This document shows positions 45,401 to 58,100 of a stretch of DNA of 64,000 bases, one piece after another. The notes under the pieces were generated by a model. The model did no database searches. It was not told the origin of the DNA and saw only the letters and a list, made by a program, of their open reading frames with translations. The translations under genes and the position numbers were made by a program. Numbering within the stretch: position 1 is the first letter of the stretch; the number at the start of each line of letters is the position of its first letter. The stretch comes from Membranipora membranacea (Eukaryota; Bryozoa; Gymnolaemata; Cheilostomatida; Membraniporidae), in NCBI GenBank assembly GCA_914767715.1, contig OU612072.1, forward strand, positions 8,000,001-8,064,000. Reading direction: 5' to 3'.

Positions 45401-48400
45401 AACCTGGGATGGGAGTTGTCTCATTTATTGGTATGTGCATACAACTTCAAAAACAATTAATATAATAATAGAAGGAGGTCCATCTAGTCGTTGTGTTGCG
45501 ATATTTTATACTTTTTGCAATATGAATACCAATTGGGAGGCGGTTGTTAACAAAAACCATCCAAGATGAACATATATATACTTAATGACAGCTTGAAACT
45601 GCCTCTTGTAACATACCAAGGAGACCTGTTTACCCTGTTGACTGACAGTGTATACTACTACCCAGTTCATTAGCCGTTTTTGGTTGGGCTTCACTTTAAC
45701 AATTACCTGTTGGAGTGTCTGCTTTGTTTTGACTGATGACTAGTAGAGGAAGCCTGACAGGGACTGCCTGGCTGAGCATACATAGACGCCTGAGTAGCTC
45801 CTCCGTATGCACCTAAAGTCTCACTCTCCAGATCATACACAGGTATCTGTAATAGAAAGGTGGATCATTATTTGTGTAGGTTGATCATAGTTCAATAACT
45901 TAGATAGTAATTATATACAATACAGGGGGAACCATGAGCCTACTCAATGGTAATAGCAATGGTAGCAACCACGAACAAGGCTGATTTGTACGCCCCTTAA
46001 TTACACCATCCTATAATTTCGTTTTCATAAAAATTAATTCGGGTTAGAATAAGCTCAAATATCTTTACTGTGTGTGTTTCAAGGATGGTGCTGCCTGGAT
46101 AAAAACCATATCTCAGCATATTTATAATTGAAGAAAGTTACTGCTGTTCCCCCTCACATCAGAACAAAGGAGAAGGACAGATGTGTCATTCAGCTTACTC
46201 TGAATTGAGACGGTTCATTCGTTTAATAAAACAACCTACCTGATCAGGTACATGTTTTAGAAGCCAGTAGACTGTGTGGGGCAGTGATCTCCAGTCCCTC
46301 TCACTTATCTTAACCTCACCAGGACTCCTCAAGTGGTGACTGGTATGCTGAGCAGGAGACTTTGTTGACAATTTAGTGCTGCATCAGATAAAGCTTGAAT
46401 TATTAGAAAATTTAGGAAGCGTATTTTAATCACGTTTCTTTTCACCTTCACTTGTTACTGGATCTTGACCACTTTACACATTGTCTCAGTGGTGAAACAT
46501 CAGAAACAGTCAAAAATGTGAGAAACCGTTTTAAAATGAAATATACAACTTTTCATACAAACAAATTATCAGCTTTTGCAAGGAATTTTGGCCACCTTTT
46601 GAAAGCTTGTCCCTGAAAGCTTAGCTGACCTCAGCTGATGTCCCCAGAGCTGTGATTCTTCATGAACTTTAACTGGAAGTAATTGTCTAGCAAAATTATC
46701 AGTCGCCTACTCGGTAAATGATTTGTTTCCAATAAGATTTTCCAAGAATCACATGTCAGATTGCGGTGATGCTTGATTCATATCTGACCTATTGTGTTTC
46801 ACTGAGGGTTTCATCTAGTGACCACCCACCTTGTTGTGTGGAATTGTGAGTTCTTTGATTTCTCATTGGGTGATTTAGGCTGAGAATGTGTCCTGTCACC
46901 GGTAGATAAATCCGCTTTATCAGCAGAATGTGGCTGATTTTTACCTGTTTTATCTTTTTCCAGCTCTTGGATACTAGTGCTGACAACGCTGTCATCAGGC
47001 TTTGCAGCAACATTCTAGAACGATCCACCAAACCATGAATCACAAACTTGGCATAGTGACTTGAGATTCGTATTCTACTTAGTCAGACAAAGCAGTCCAG
47101 ATGCTGTAAATCAAACACCGAACCCAGCACCCACCAAAAACACACAACACACACCAATCCAAGAAACCACATCAAACACAGACCCTGAACGAACACTCGA
47201 TTAAAAACTAACACCAAATCCTGTTATATCCTACCTTGTGTAGATGGTGTCTGATCAGGAACTTCTTCACTATTTTATACACAGAGTTGAGTAATATCTG
47301 CCAACAGTGGAACTCCACAGATGTTTTCCCCTGCTGGGTATGAGTTGTGTACAGTTTGTTATCACATATTATATCCAAACAGTACATGTAGTGTCTCGGC
47401 TTACTTACTACTCTACCCTCTACTGCTGCAATGATATAAATCAATATATATATATATATATAAATACATATCGATATGTATATATATATATTCATGTATA
47501 TCGATATATATATATCGGTATCCATAGAACAACAGATTTCGACTCGCTAACGCAAGCTTCAACCAATTTTTTTTCCCAATTGAAATATACTCCTACAACA
47601 GGAATTATGCGTGATGAATACTTTCTTCTGCGGAAGCGTTTTATAATAAGTAATTACCATACAAATTCAAAATTCCATGAAAAGACCAGCTTAGTGGTAA
47701 AAAATTTGAAAATGAATTAAATGAAAATGATAAGATTTAATTTATTTGCTCATATACGCAATGACATTTCACAACGATGGTGTTGGAATGTCTCTAGTTC
47801 CAACTTTATTAAACTATTTGAAAAAATCTGCTGGTCTTAACTTTCGATAAAAGGGATGAATAGCAGTCATTAAAAATATGCTCCTCCCAGTTGGCATAGT
47901 TTGTAGCTAAATTATTATCCTTTCAAACACAAATGTCCATAGCTGGCTTTGAAATTTCAGTACATTAAATGGATTATGGCTAATAAATTGGGAGGAAGAC
48001 TTTGGTGGCAGAAAATAACTTTTTGTTGGTCCACTTATCCGTTCCTAAACCCCACTCAAGGGTCACACAGTGGTTATATCATCATGAGATTATTTTTGTT
48101 TGATCCACTGGTCTAATCTCAATGTTATGTTTTGCTTATTTCTATATACATGTATCATTTGTGATAACAATGATAATATTTGAATGCGGACAACAGTTTG
48201 TACTAAGTTCTGTGCGCTGGTTAAATAATTCATGTAAAAAGTCAAAAAACTATTGGCATGTTCTTGAGTTTTAGCTCTTAACGGTCTAAAATCGGGATTG
48301 CATCGAGAGGATCTCTTGGATGTATTAATTAAAACTACTTTTGGATATAGTGGGTGGTCACTGTCTTTGGCAATATTTCTAAAATTAGTAATGTATTATC

Positions 48401-50432
48401 CTCCGCGCACTGATCAATCCCTCCCATAATGCACTGCACACACACACGCACCTTTATCTATATCCGGCTGACTGTCGTTTGACACAGCGATATTAGATCC
48501 CTTCAGCTGTGAGTCGATAGTCTGCTGTATTCTGTTAGAGCTGACCACTCTCTGGTTTAGTGTGATCAGTCTGATCTTCTTACCCGGGTAAGCTACTGTA
48601 CTCATATACCCGTTCAACTGTATATCCCCGCATCTACCCCGGAGCGTATGCAGGCTTGTACAGTAGTCACCACCAAATATCTCCAGAATTGCCTCTGATT
48701 GTTTAAAACAATATGAATCCTTTAGATACATGGATTTGGGTGAACATAATAAACCGGTTATTATCAGTCATAGTTTGATAATAGCCCCAACCATTATTGA
48801 CTTAATACTGTCAATTGTGAATCGTTTGTTGTGGTTGTTTCGCAAAGGCTGATGAACATTCCAATGAAGACAGATGGGACATATTTCGCAGTTGATCACT
48901 CTGTTTAAGATAATCTGTTGATAACAAACCTCATCCACTCAGACAGAAACAAATAGAACAGCAGTCAGTCGGATGACGCATATAATCTTAATACTCAAGT
49001 CTGGGAACAACTAACCTTTCACAGACTTTATTCTGCTGGTGTTTAGAAGCACTTTGCCTCTCTGTTCATCTCTGCATGAGATGGAGACTTTACCTGCGAG
49101 ACATATAGCCTGGGCCTGTACTAAGGCTAACACTTCATTCATAGCCTGAGATTCACGCATGTGCTTCAATCTTACTGGAGCCTTATGGAACAGATTATAG
49201 ACTGTAGCTGTGGTTCCAGCGCAGGGACGGGGTTCATCTGTCTTTTCCAGAGTACCTTGAAAAAATCCAAATCAAGTAATGTAAGGTACTTTCAGTTTTT
49301 AACATTAACAACTATTAAATAATTAGAGCAATGTACTCGGCGATATAAACCATGGAAACATTTACTAGCTGTTGGGTTGTAGGTTGATTGTTGGCTGATG
49401 GGATAACTCCATTTTACTCAGCATAAAATACTTCTTACTCCCCAAAACACTGACACAGTAGCAGACAAGAAGATGTCATTAGAAAATTATGTTAACTGTA
49501 CAGTAGACATGTTGATTAACCGCCTGAGATATGAATGTCTCAGAGAGGTATTTTGTCAGCACCTGTCTGATCTGATGAGGGGGATAATCACACACACACA
49601 TACTACCCTCAGCAAGGATATCCTTATGCAATGTATATCACAATATCATATGATATTTAACAACTTACCGATTCCTTTTTTGAATACCTTACAGTAACTT
49701 TCCCCATCCTGGGCACTTTGAGCTCTAGATATAATCTCTACCTTCTCACTGAGGTCTATAATACTAGCCAGCGCTTCTCCTCTATGTCCGTATATACCTG
49801 ACGACTCCGACTTACCAGTAAGCAGTTGTGGCAGAGGTTTGCTCGATGAATGCCTGAAACATAAAACTAAGTTTACTACTGCTATAGCGAACAACCAATC
49901 TAAGAATATGCAGGTGATAGTAAATATATAAGGTTGCTACAGTACAAGTTGAATATCCATCTCTTGCATGCTTGTGCTCATATAAACAGAGCACAGCATT
50001 ATTACTTTCTTAGAGTAGTTCTATCTGTATTCGGACTCAGAACTCGGAACTTTCAGACTGATACATTCTACCAAAAATAGTATCATATTTTGGGACATTG
50101 GCCTAGGTAACCATGCAGATGCTTTATCCAATATTTCACATAAACTGAGAAAGAACTTCCTTTAATTTATATTTCAGCAGATCCTACCTTTCTCCAAGCT
50201 TGAGCATAGATTTCTGAGTGATTCCCGCACCATTGTCTATGACCTGTATGAATGCCTGACTTATATCAACCCTAACACTGATACAATCAGGTCTGGAGTC
50301 GAGTGAGTTTAGGAGGAGCTCCTCTACACACTGAGGGAATGTCGTGACTGTAACTGAAGACTTGAGCTTAGTCTGACACGCCTCGGATAGAGCTGTGGTA
50401 ACAGGAGCCTTGTCCCGTTTGAGAGTCTTCAT
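39235..50432 (-). CDS. MLH3: MLH3, DNA mismatch repair MutL homologue 3 (1714 aa model, 18 coding exons)
   Basis: MutL-family ATPase/endonuclease; with MLH1 it forms MutL-gamma, which acts in meiotic crossover resolution and mismatch repair in the nucleus. Coding exons on the minus strand: 50432..50188, 49853..49669, 49255..49016, 48694..48452, 47425..47235, 47014..46830, 46378..46240, 45846..45707, 45376..45210, 44948..44040, 43764..43568, 43279..41905, 41601..41444, 41230..41107, 40740..40498, 40225..40122, 39958..39838, 39413..39235. All junctions are GT-AG and in phase; the total is 5145 nt. N-terminal GHKL motifs: EELLLNSLDS, DNGAGI, GHRGEALAS, GTTATVYNLF. C-terminal nuclease motifs: DQHAAHERIRLE, SCRGAIKFGD, CAHGRPS. 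The long middle is Ser/Lys-rich and apparently disordered. Human MLH3 is 1453 aa. A 5' UTR exon joins at 50462. Exon 17 start is the least certain. Confidence 0.93.
40498..40740 (-). CDS. MLH3: MLH3 exon 15: metal-binding endonuclease motif
   Basis: Begins GQEILIALDQHAAHERIRLE. The DQHA-x2-E-x4-E motif is the catalytic signature of eukaryotic MutL endonucleases (PMS2, MLH3), so the nick-forming activity should be retained. It continues with about 60 residues of the C-terminal dimerisation domain. Confidence 0.95.
47439..47525. repeat. Compound TA/TATCGA microsatellite in MLH3 intron
   Basis: A mixed (TA)n and ATCGATA-type simple repeat, largely self-complementary, in the intron between MLH3 exons 4 and 5. 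Confidence 0.85.
47756..47935 (-). repeat. Dispersed repeat, inverted relative to 59.0 kb
   Basis: Shares the reverse complement of stretches at about 59005-59195, for example ATGGTGTTGGAATGTCTCT here and AGAGACATTCCAACACCAT there, plus a second block around GATGAATAGCAGTCATT. Found in introns of MLH3 and of the thioredoxin-like gene. Confidence 0.6.
49669..50432 (-). CDS. MLH3: MLH3 exons 1-2: GHKL ATPase motifs I-III
   Basis: Exon 1 (50432..50188) starts MKTLKRDKAPVTTAL and carries the Glu/Asn motif ELLLNSLDS and the DNGAG motif, which bind Mg-ATP in MutL proteins. Exon 2 (49853..49669) carries the GHRGEALAS lid motif. The acceptor 30 bases before the ATG (50463-50464) shows that the transcript has at least one upstream non-coding exon; a donor-like GTAAGA at 51824 marks a possible one. 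Confidence 0.92.
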
Positions 50433-50464
50433 GGATCGATGCTCCTTCTTTATTTGTTTCCACT

Positions 50465-52152
50465 GAAAAGTAATACATCCCTGAAATACCCGCTATGAAC
50501 AAAGATACTGATAACGAGGTGTTCCAGTGGTGTTACTCTTATATATACAAATTTATGGGGGGAGCTGTTATTCAGTATAAAAATTGAATATCAAACTTCT
50601 CGACAGTAAGGTAGACATTTCATTATCATACAGGATCAAAATTTAAGTGTATGAGTAGATGGCAAAGCACTAAATATCTTACAAATATAATATAATAATA
50701 GTAAAATAGATGTCCTATTGAGACAATGACTGCACCGAGGTGCATGCTTAGGCTCAGTGGTAAGCGCGTCTGCCATCTGACCCACACTGATGACGTGATA
50801 TACTATTGCATGCATATCACCTAGCATCAGAGCAGCTGAAATGCACTGTTTAGGAGACATATGGATGGTTACCCAAACTTTTGGATATAGGCTATCCTTG
50901 TCATTTTCTCATTTCTTATTCAAATATTTTAATTTAACTTCAGAAAATCTAATCTTACTTGTTTACAATTTTGGAAGAACATTTAGCACATATTTTTGAC
51001 AAACAGAGCTACATCGAAATTGCTAGCCTAAGCTCAGAGAGAGAAGAAAGAATTGCTTATAACGCAAAGCTAGGTTATTCTGTTTCGATCATATCTGTTT
51101 GATAAAATCAAAGTTGTCCTCTCTTTCAGACGAATGTAGTTGCCCAAATATTTGCAACAGTAGCTCTATTGATCAGAGATACACATGCTAATAGTGTAAT
51201 CTCGAAACCAGTGTGCATCTGACCAGCCGGGTGTGGGTTCGAATCTTACAAATGTAATGCTAATAATATTCATTACTTAGGCTAGTAGCCAACATATACA
51301 TAAACAAATAAACAATCCTGACCAAATAAAATAGTGCGGATGTACAACAAGAGGCCTGAAAGAACTTACTTGTTAAAAAATAGGTAACTGATTGACTGAA
51401 TTGGACCTTTAATTGGTTACTCTAACTCTGTTAGAGCAAGGAGTTAGAGACTACTCTCTCTAACTCTTTGGTTAGAGAGTGAGTGTTGTGTTTGAGTTTT
51501 ACATGGGGATAGAAGGGTTTAGGAAACATACACCAGATAAGTGCTCGGAATAAGAAGGATGATAGACTGAATCTCTCTGGATTTATCCATGCATTGATAG
51601 AGTAAGAATAGAAGGAGTGTCAGTGAAACTGAAAAATGGTGATGATGATGTCATGATCATCAATAAAAGTATATATTTTATTGATGATCAGTTATGATGA
51701 TTAGTTATTTTATTGATGATTAGTTATGATCATCAATAAAAGGATCTGACAATAAAAGTATATATATATAATATGTATATCATCATGAAGAAACTTGAAG
51801 TACAGTACAACAAACAATTCTTACCATTATATTCATTCTCCAGCTTTAACTGAGATCCCTACTTTATGGTAGGGCTATAGACACTCATAGTCTTCCCTGT
51901 AAAACCATGGAGCAAAGCCTTTTTATCAGGGCATGCAGTCAAATTAGAGCCATGGTTGGTTACTTCATTGTGAGAAGATTTTAAAGTTATTCTTTGTCAT
52001 CTGCTCATAGACATATGAAAGATCAGGTGTGAATTGAATCAAAATATTCTGATTGGGCAGTGAGAGCAGCAATCAGCCAATCATATACGGCCTAATATGA
52101 TTTATGTTATTGTGGGGCGTGTTATACAAACCGGAACCACACATTTGTCAAC
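50465..52152. other. Shared upstream region of MLH3 and the thioredoxin-like gene
   Basis: The two genes start head to head 1.7 kb apart. Contents: a polymerase III A-box-like TTAGGCTCAGTGGTAAGCG (50748-50766), a B-box-like GGTTCGAATC (51236-51245), a cluster of TTAGAG/TAACTC inverted copies (51420-51480) and AT-rich direct and inverted repeats with ATCAATAAAA (51650-51775). A bidirectional promoter is possible, but no TATA box or initiator is obvious. Confidence 0.45.
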
Positions 52153-55100
52153 ATGGGAATGAAGCAGGTGGTTGCGTTATTTTTCCTTCTACAGGTCTTT
52201 TTAGCAGAAATTTACTGCAAAATAGACTTAAATGTAGAGGACAGCATAACAGTTCTCAAGAATGATGCTTTGGACAAATGGCTACACAAAAATGACTTGA
52301 GCTTGGTGCTATTGGGAACTGATGGTGAGTAAAGCCTGAAACTTACTTACTGCACTTCCTTCCTTCTTTCTGTTTCTACCCTACCTACTATTCCTCTTGA
52401 TTCTGAGCCTTTATAAATGTGTGTATGTTATTAGTAGTAAGTAATAGTAGTAGCTTGGGAAGTATTAATCTTCTCTACTACTTCTACTACTACTAACTAA
52501 TAATAGTAGCCTAGTTGGGAGATAGGGAAGATTTGCACTCTTCCTTTATGATCAACTACTACACTAAAGCTTACCTACTAGCCTTAGGTACAGAGGACTA
52601 TTTGTTTAAGAGTATATTGGCTGCATTAGTAAATATATCAATCTCTTCCATCTAAATTGTGTGTATCCCTCACTCTATGGTTGATATCTCAGGGGCAATC
52701 AAGCTGGCAATGGTCATTTGACCAATCTCACCCTTAGCTGAAGTGGGTAGGGGTTGTATGTCTGTCTAGTTATATGTCCATATTGGCCAACATTGCTTTG
52801 AGTATGATTGCAGACATTTATTACGGTATCGCCAATTCCTGACTTGGCCGAACGAGTGTCTTTGCGATGCTTTCGTCCATCGAAAATCAATGCGATTTGT
52901 TGTGGCATAACATTTGTAACTACTAACTTTGTTGTAACTGAGCCCTCATTCTGTCAACATCTAAAAAAGGCACACTATTGCAGAATGAAACTAAAAATGA
53001 GGTAGCTTATTAATATGTTAGCCTATAATGGCACCTGTCAGATGGAATAGCCTGCTGTTTATACCACCCTATCAGCAACATAACGATCAGGATAAGCCTG
53101 TAGTTATTTTTCATGCAATATCAACGTTTGCATAAAGTCTCCTTTTTTTGCACAATAGATGGTATGCAACATTTGAATTTGGAGAGAGCATAGCATGTCG
53201 GCAGTTTAAAATAAAGTTCCTATCATGATTTGATAATTTATTATATAGCGTCTATCATGACATCGTCTTGATAATTCTTATATTACTTATAATTGTAACT
53301 TGATTCCATTTCAAATATAAGAAGCTTGGTTCTGTCATCGAACTCATATCATGGTTTTCTTGTTTTGCAGAAGTGACATCAAATTTTGATTATACAGAAG
53401 TATTAGGGCGCTTACACAAGATAGGAGAGCGGCTCAATGGACACGGTGTCTTTGTCGGCGTGGTGAGTTTACCAGCTTGATGTGATTATGGCAAACCAGA
53501 AATATTTTATCGGTTGAGTGTTATTATGCTGGTCGTGTCAATTTTGTTTAGACGTCGGTGACAACTCACTTTTACTTACCAGTTACGAAGAGGATACCAG
53601 CGATTCTTGTTTTGATGTGTTGGACCAGCAGTTTTAAATGTTAGTTTTGTGTTACATCATTAGTCTTCCTCCTAAAATTATCCTGCCACATCACAAATAT
53701 TGTGTTTGAGATGTCAACTTTGATTAAAATGAACACAGCATGTCAGGGCACCTGCTTGTTAACAAATTCATACTTTTTTCCTTGTTTGTAATACATGATT
53801 TGCTCCCATAATTAGTTTCAAGTTGAAGTGAGTTGAGTACACTTCCTCTGTTAGCTGTGTTGCAAACCCAGTAACCGATTATGAATGATGAGCTAGAATA
53901 CTGTTTCGTAAAGCATTGGCCAGACATTCTTGTGGAAATTTGCTAGATTTGAGGAGCCTTGCAAAAATGTCTCTAGTTAACCAAACACAAAATAATTTTG
54001 GCCTGCTGTGTAGGTTCAAATTCAATATCCTATAGTTAGCAATCACAGGGGATAGCGAGTCGCTCATTGCCTATGTCATATCTCCTTTCTCTCTATTTTA
54101 TTTGATTCGTTATTTTGCAGTTTGATTGTGATGAGAACAAAAATAGCAGATGTGACAAGGTGAATGTGGAGCTGCCAGGGTTCGCTGCGTATCTGTAAGT
54201 TGGGGTCTATCTTATTTATAAGCTCAGATATTGTTTCCAGTCATTGTGACATGGGTGTGCATATTGCAATGGCAGTCAAATTTAAATGAGCTCGATCTTC
54301 TGCACTGTATAACGGAACCAAACATACACTTTCATATAGGTGCATATAAACATATGTTGTTAAGTGTTAAAAGTTAAGTTCCCTCTTACCACTTGGTCCA
54401 AATGGAATCATGATGTATCTGTGATACCATTGCGGGATTCCTGCGTACTCTTAAAACATAGAACAATAAAGCACACAGCACAAGGTATAAAACATCTGCT
54501 TTTTTGGCAGCATGTTGACTTAGTTGGGGAGTGATTTATTCCCGGGACTCCCTCTTATCTCAAAAATGAAACAAATACACAATAAGCAGCTACTTTGAGT
54601 GCCTAGTTCTAGTCTGTAGTTCTCAAACCAGTATGGGTACGGCCTCTGGGCTCTCGGAGGTAGCTACTAAAGACAGGCTAAGATTTATGGTCATATAATA
54701 GGCAGACTGGGAATGTTGTGCTTTATTTTCTCTTCTATCATTTCCCTGTTACTAAACTGCTATAAAGTACGTCCTAAACTCTTACCACCCACCCCTCTGA
54801 AACATATAACAGATGTTGGAATAAAGGAAAAGCCAGCCTTGCGGTACACTCGATATTGTTACACGTGGATATAAATGATTGAATAAGAGTACAAGGAAAT
54901 AAATTATGATATCAGGGTATCTGATCTTATAACAGTAAGATTCAACCTTGTCAATAGGCTACATCAATCATGTGTGTATTTATATAGGAGGTCACTGAAA
55001 TTATGAGTATTTACTTGTCTTTCAATAGGCTCTTGTGGAAATTATTTATAACGGTACCCAAAGAACCTACAATTAATCATTGTCATTGGTGATAATTGAT

Positions 55101-58100
55101 GTATATGGTGCGTGCAAGTTCATCTTTTAGTAAACAATACTCACCCAATTTTGGATTCAATATTGCAGATTTTCTGAATCATGTCTGTTTTAGAGAGTTT
55201 TGGTTTTGTAATCGATGTTCTCAGGTGTTGTGTAAGCCTCAAGTTCAAATATTAAACACATGACAGCTGGGAAGATTCCAAGTCACTGAAGATGTCAACA
55301 TGTTACACTGATGTGAATATCCGCTTCTTGTTTGTTGGGTTGTTGCCACAAAATATCAGCTGCAGCCTTCACTGCAAACAATTCAACTACAAAAATATTT
55401 ATGCCCACTAGAAGTTTTTGTATGCCCCCACTTTGCTGGTAGTGGAATAACATCAATGGTTCCTACCAGTATCTGGGGATAGTTTGAGCACCTGAATTAC
55501 CTGACTGGTATAACAATCAAAAAATATACAACATTCATGTACATAGTGGTATGTGCTAGCTACTATAATGTCAACTACAATGACTTATCTAAATAATACT
55601 AATAAAAGTGTGTTGAAGTGATTTGATAAACTGGTAATTCTAGGCAAATTTGGATGGAAGCCTTGTTAACTTGCTTGCCTCGGTGTTGTGAACCAAACAC
55701 TCATATCATTCTAGTATGGATATTGAAAGATTGTAATATATACCGGCAAACTTGCTGGTGAACTCAAACCTTGCTTCGGTGTTAAACACCCACAGAAGTT
55801 TTCTGCAGCCCCGTAACAATCGCCAGCAAGAATCCTATGTTTATCATATTTCGTCAGAGCCATGATCAAAACCTCTCTTTATTCATTTGATATTTTTAAT
55901 GGCTAGTCTTATGATATATGTGTTCCGTTCTCAATTCCAATGTAAAGTGAGAATCTAAAAAAACTTGTTTACTACTGCAAATTATTACTTAGATGTGACA
56001 TTGATGTTGACATTGTAGTAGCTAGTAGCTGCTATGGTAAACATGTATGCCAGTTCTCAGTGCTGTGGATATCTTCAGCTTTTTTGTTGGTTATAATATT
56101 TAATTCTCTTATCCAAACCAGAAGCTTGAAAGCAGTACAGTTCCCCTTGTATTCATCTACATGTTATAATTATTTTTTATTATAGACAAGGAGCGTATCT
56201 GATGCATCTGCCAGCTGACTCTTTATTTGACAATTCCTCTATCATCTCAAATGTTCTGGAGTAAGTATGTTTGTTTGAATAAAAGACTCTTAGTAGTAGT
56301 AGTTTGAACAGGGTCATGTAGTATATATACAATTAATATATATACAATATTAATCCATAGCAAGTAGTGATTTCTCAAGATCTAAGATTTAGGTCTAGTG
56401 CTGCCCTAGGTTTAACGAATGCCAAACCAAAGCAAATTTAAAAAATGTTTGATTCAGTCTAGATAAATTTTGTAATCGGAGTTGCTCCCCCATCCACTGA
56501 TAAGCGACAGTAGAGGGGAGCAACCCCAAACTCAGGCAAACACAATCAAACTAGATCTATAGGCTGATACTGGTTATCGATACTTGATACTATGGTATAA
56601 TTATATGGCATTATATTATATTATATTGACATTATATTATGTTTATATTGTAACACTGACAATGTTTACAGACTGCTACTCATCAGAGAAGTACCTCTTG
56701 TACAGTCCAGAGAAGATCTCACACATCAAATGAAGGAAGGAGCTACTAAACTAACAGACTTCCTCATCATGTTTGTAAAAGGAGTTGGCAGTAAAGGTTT
56801 GTATCACAGTAATACAGTCCCGCGCCCATCAAGTGATATACTATTGCGTGGATTACTCTAGTTTACCTGCTCAAATAATCAGAGCCCCTAGACTCTTGCC
56901 CCTACAGTCCTACAGCCAGCTCAAACTGTACCTGGATGGCTGGTAGAAGCATTTTGTGATCAACCACTTGGTGGAGGGGAATGGTTGATAATGAAATGCT
57001 ACTACGAGCTGTCTCGGCACAGCTAGAGCGCATGAACTAGTTTATCTCTGATCGATAAGTCAGTGGTTGATCCAAGTAGCCTGAATACCCTAGGTGTTAT
57101 GACCCGCATACGGTTCAAGAATTTGGGACAGTTACACATGAGGTACTCAGGCTAAGTTGACTATATATGTATAAGCCCTAGCTGTCTCCTGAGTACTATG
57201 GGCTGATACTTTCAGCAAACCTTTTTGATGTCCTCTGAAAAGTTGTTTTACTGTCGAACCAGCCAAGAAGTTTTTAAGCAGATTCTAAATCTATTTTTCA
57301 AGCATCACATATGTTATGGTGAGACACTACAAATGAGGACCATATCAGGTTGTGAACTTAATATCCTGAAGATCCTTTTTCTTTTGGCTAGGGTATTTTT
57401 GTCAACTTTCGATGTAAACATACACATAATAACGACAAATAGGTCTTAACCAAGATATTTAATGAATGTGATAAGGGCGACCAACAGGGTTTTGATGAGG
57501 GCAACAACTTCATATTATATAGCTATATATAACTCAATTTTTGGTTTATACCACATATAGCTTTTATAATGAAGAGAAGGATCAAGATCCTCGATTGTCA
57601 TGCAGGCAATGTTTCTGTGATGTGGTGTAGAAATGCAAGATCCTGGTATTGATACTATAGAAAGTTGGTGAGGCATATGAGCCGGATGCGCCGAAAATTT
57701 ACCCCCTTCCAATCAATTCTAAGTTGTCTTTGCAAATAATAAAGTTTGGTTATAGACAGTTTTCTGAGCTCTGATTTAGGCCTCAATTCGGAGTTGTCCT
57801 CTCTCGTGCTGAAAAGAGGGTTATCTTGAAAACCGCTTATAAAAGGATAAAAATTATTTTTGATTCAGAATCTGCAACATTGAAAACTCATATGGACAAT
57901 AATTTTAACAATTGGATTGTCAATTATATCATTTTTTGCCTGTTTTGCGGCCAATTTGGCAGAATTTTTCATGAGTTTTGTCACCAAAATTAAGATTTAT
58001 CAACATTCAAGCCTCCAATGATTTGGAAACCCTGTCTCACAGGGTTTTCAATGGTGCAGACTCTGAATCAAAAATCATTTTTATCCTATCATGAGCGGTT

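Noticed and set aside
47208-47720. Tyr/Ile-rich open frames around 47.3-47.7 kb
   Set aside because: They are produced by the TA microsatellite; the true coding part on the minus strand is MLH3 exon 5 only.
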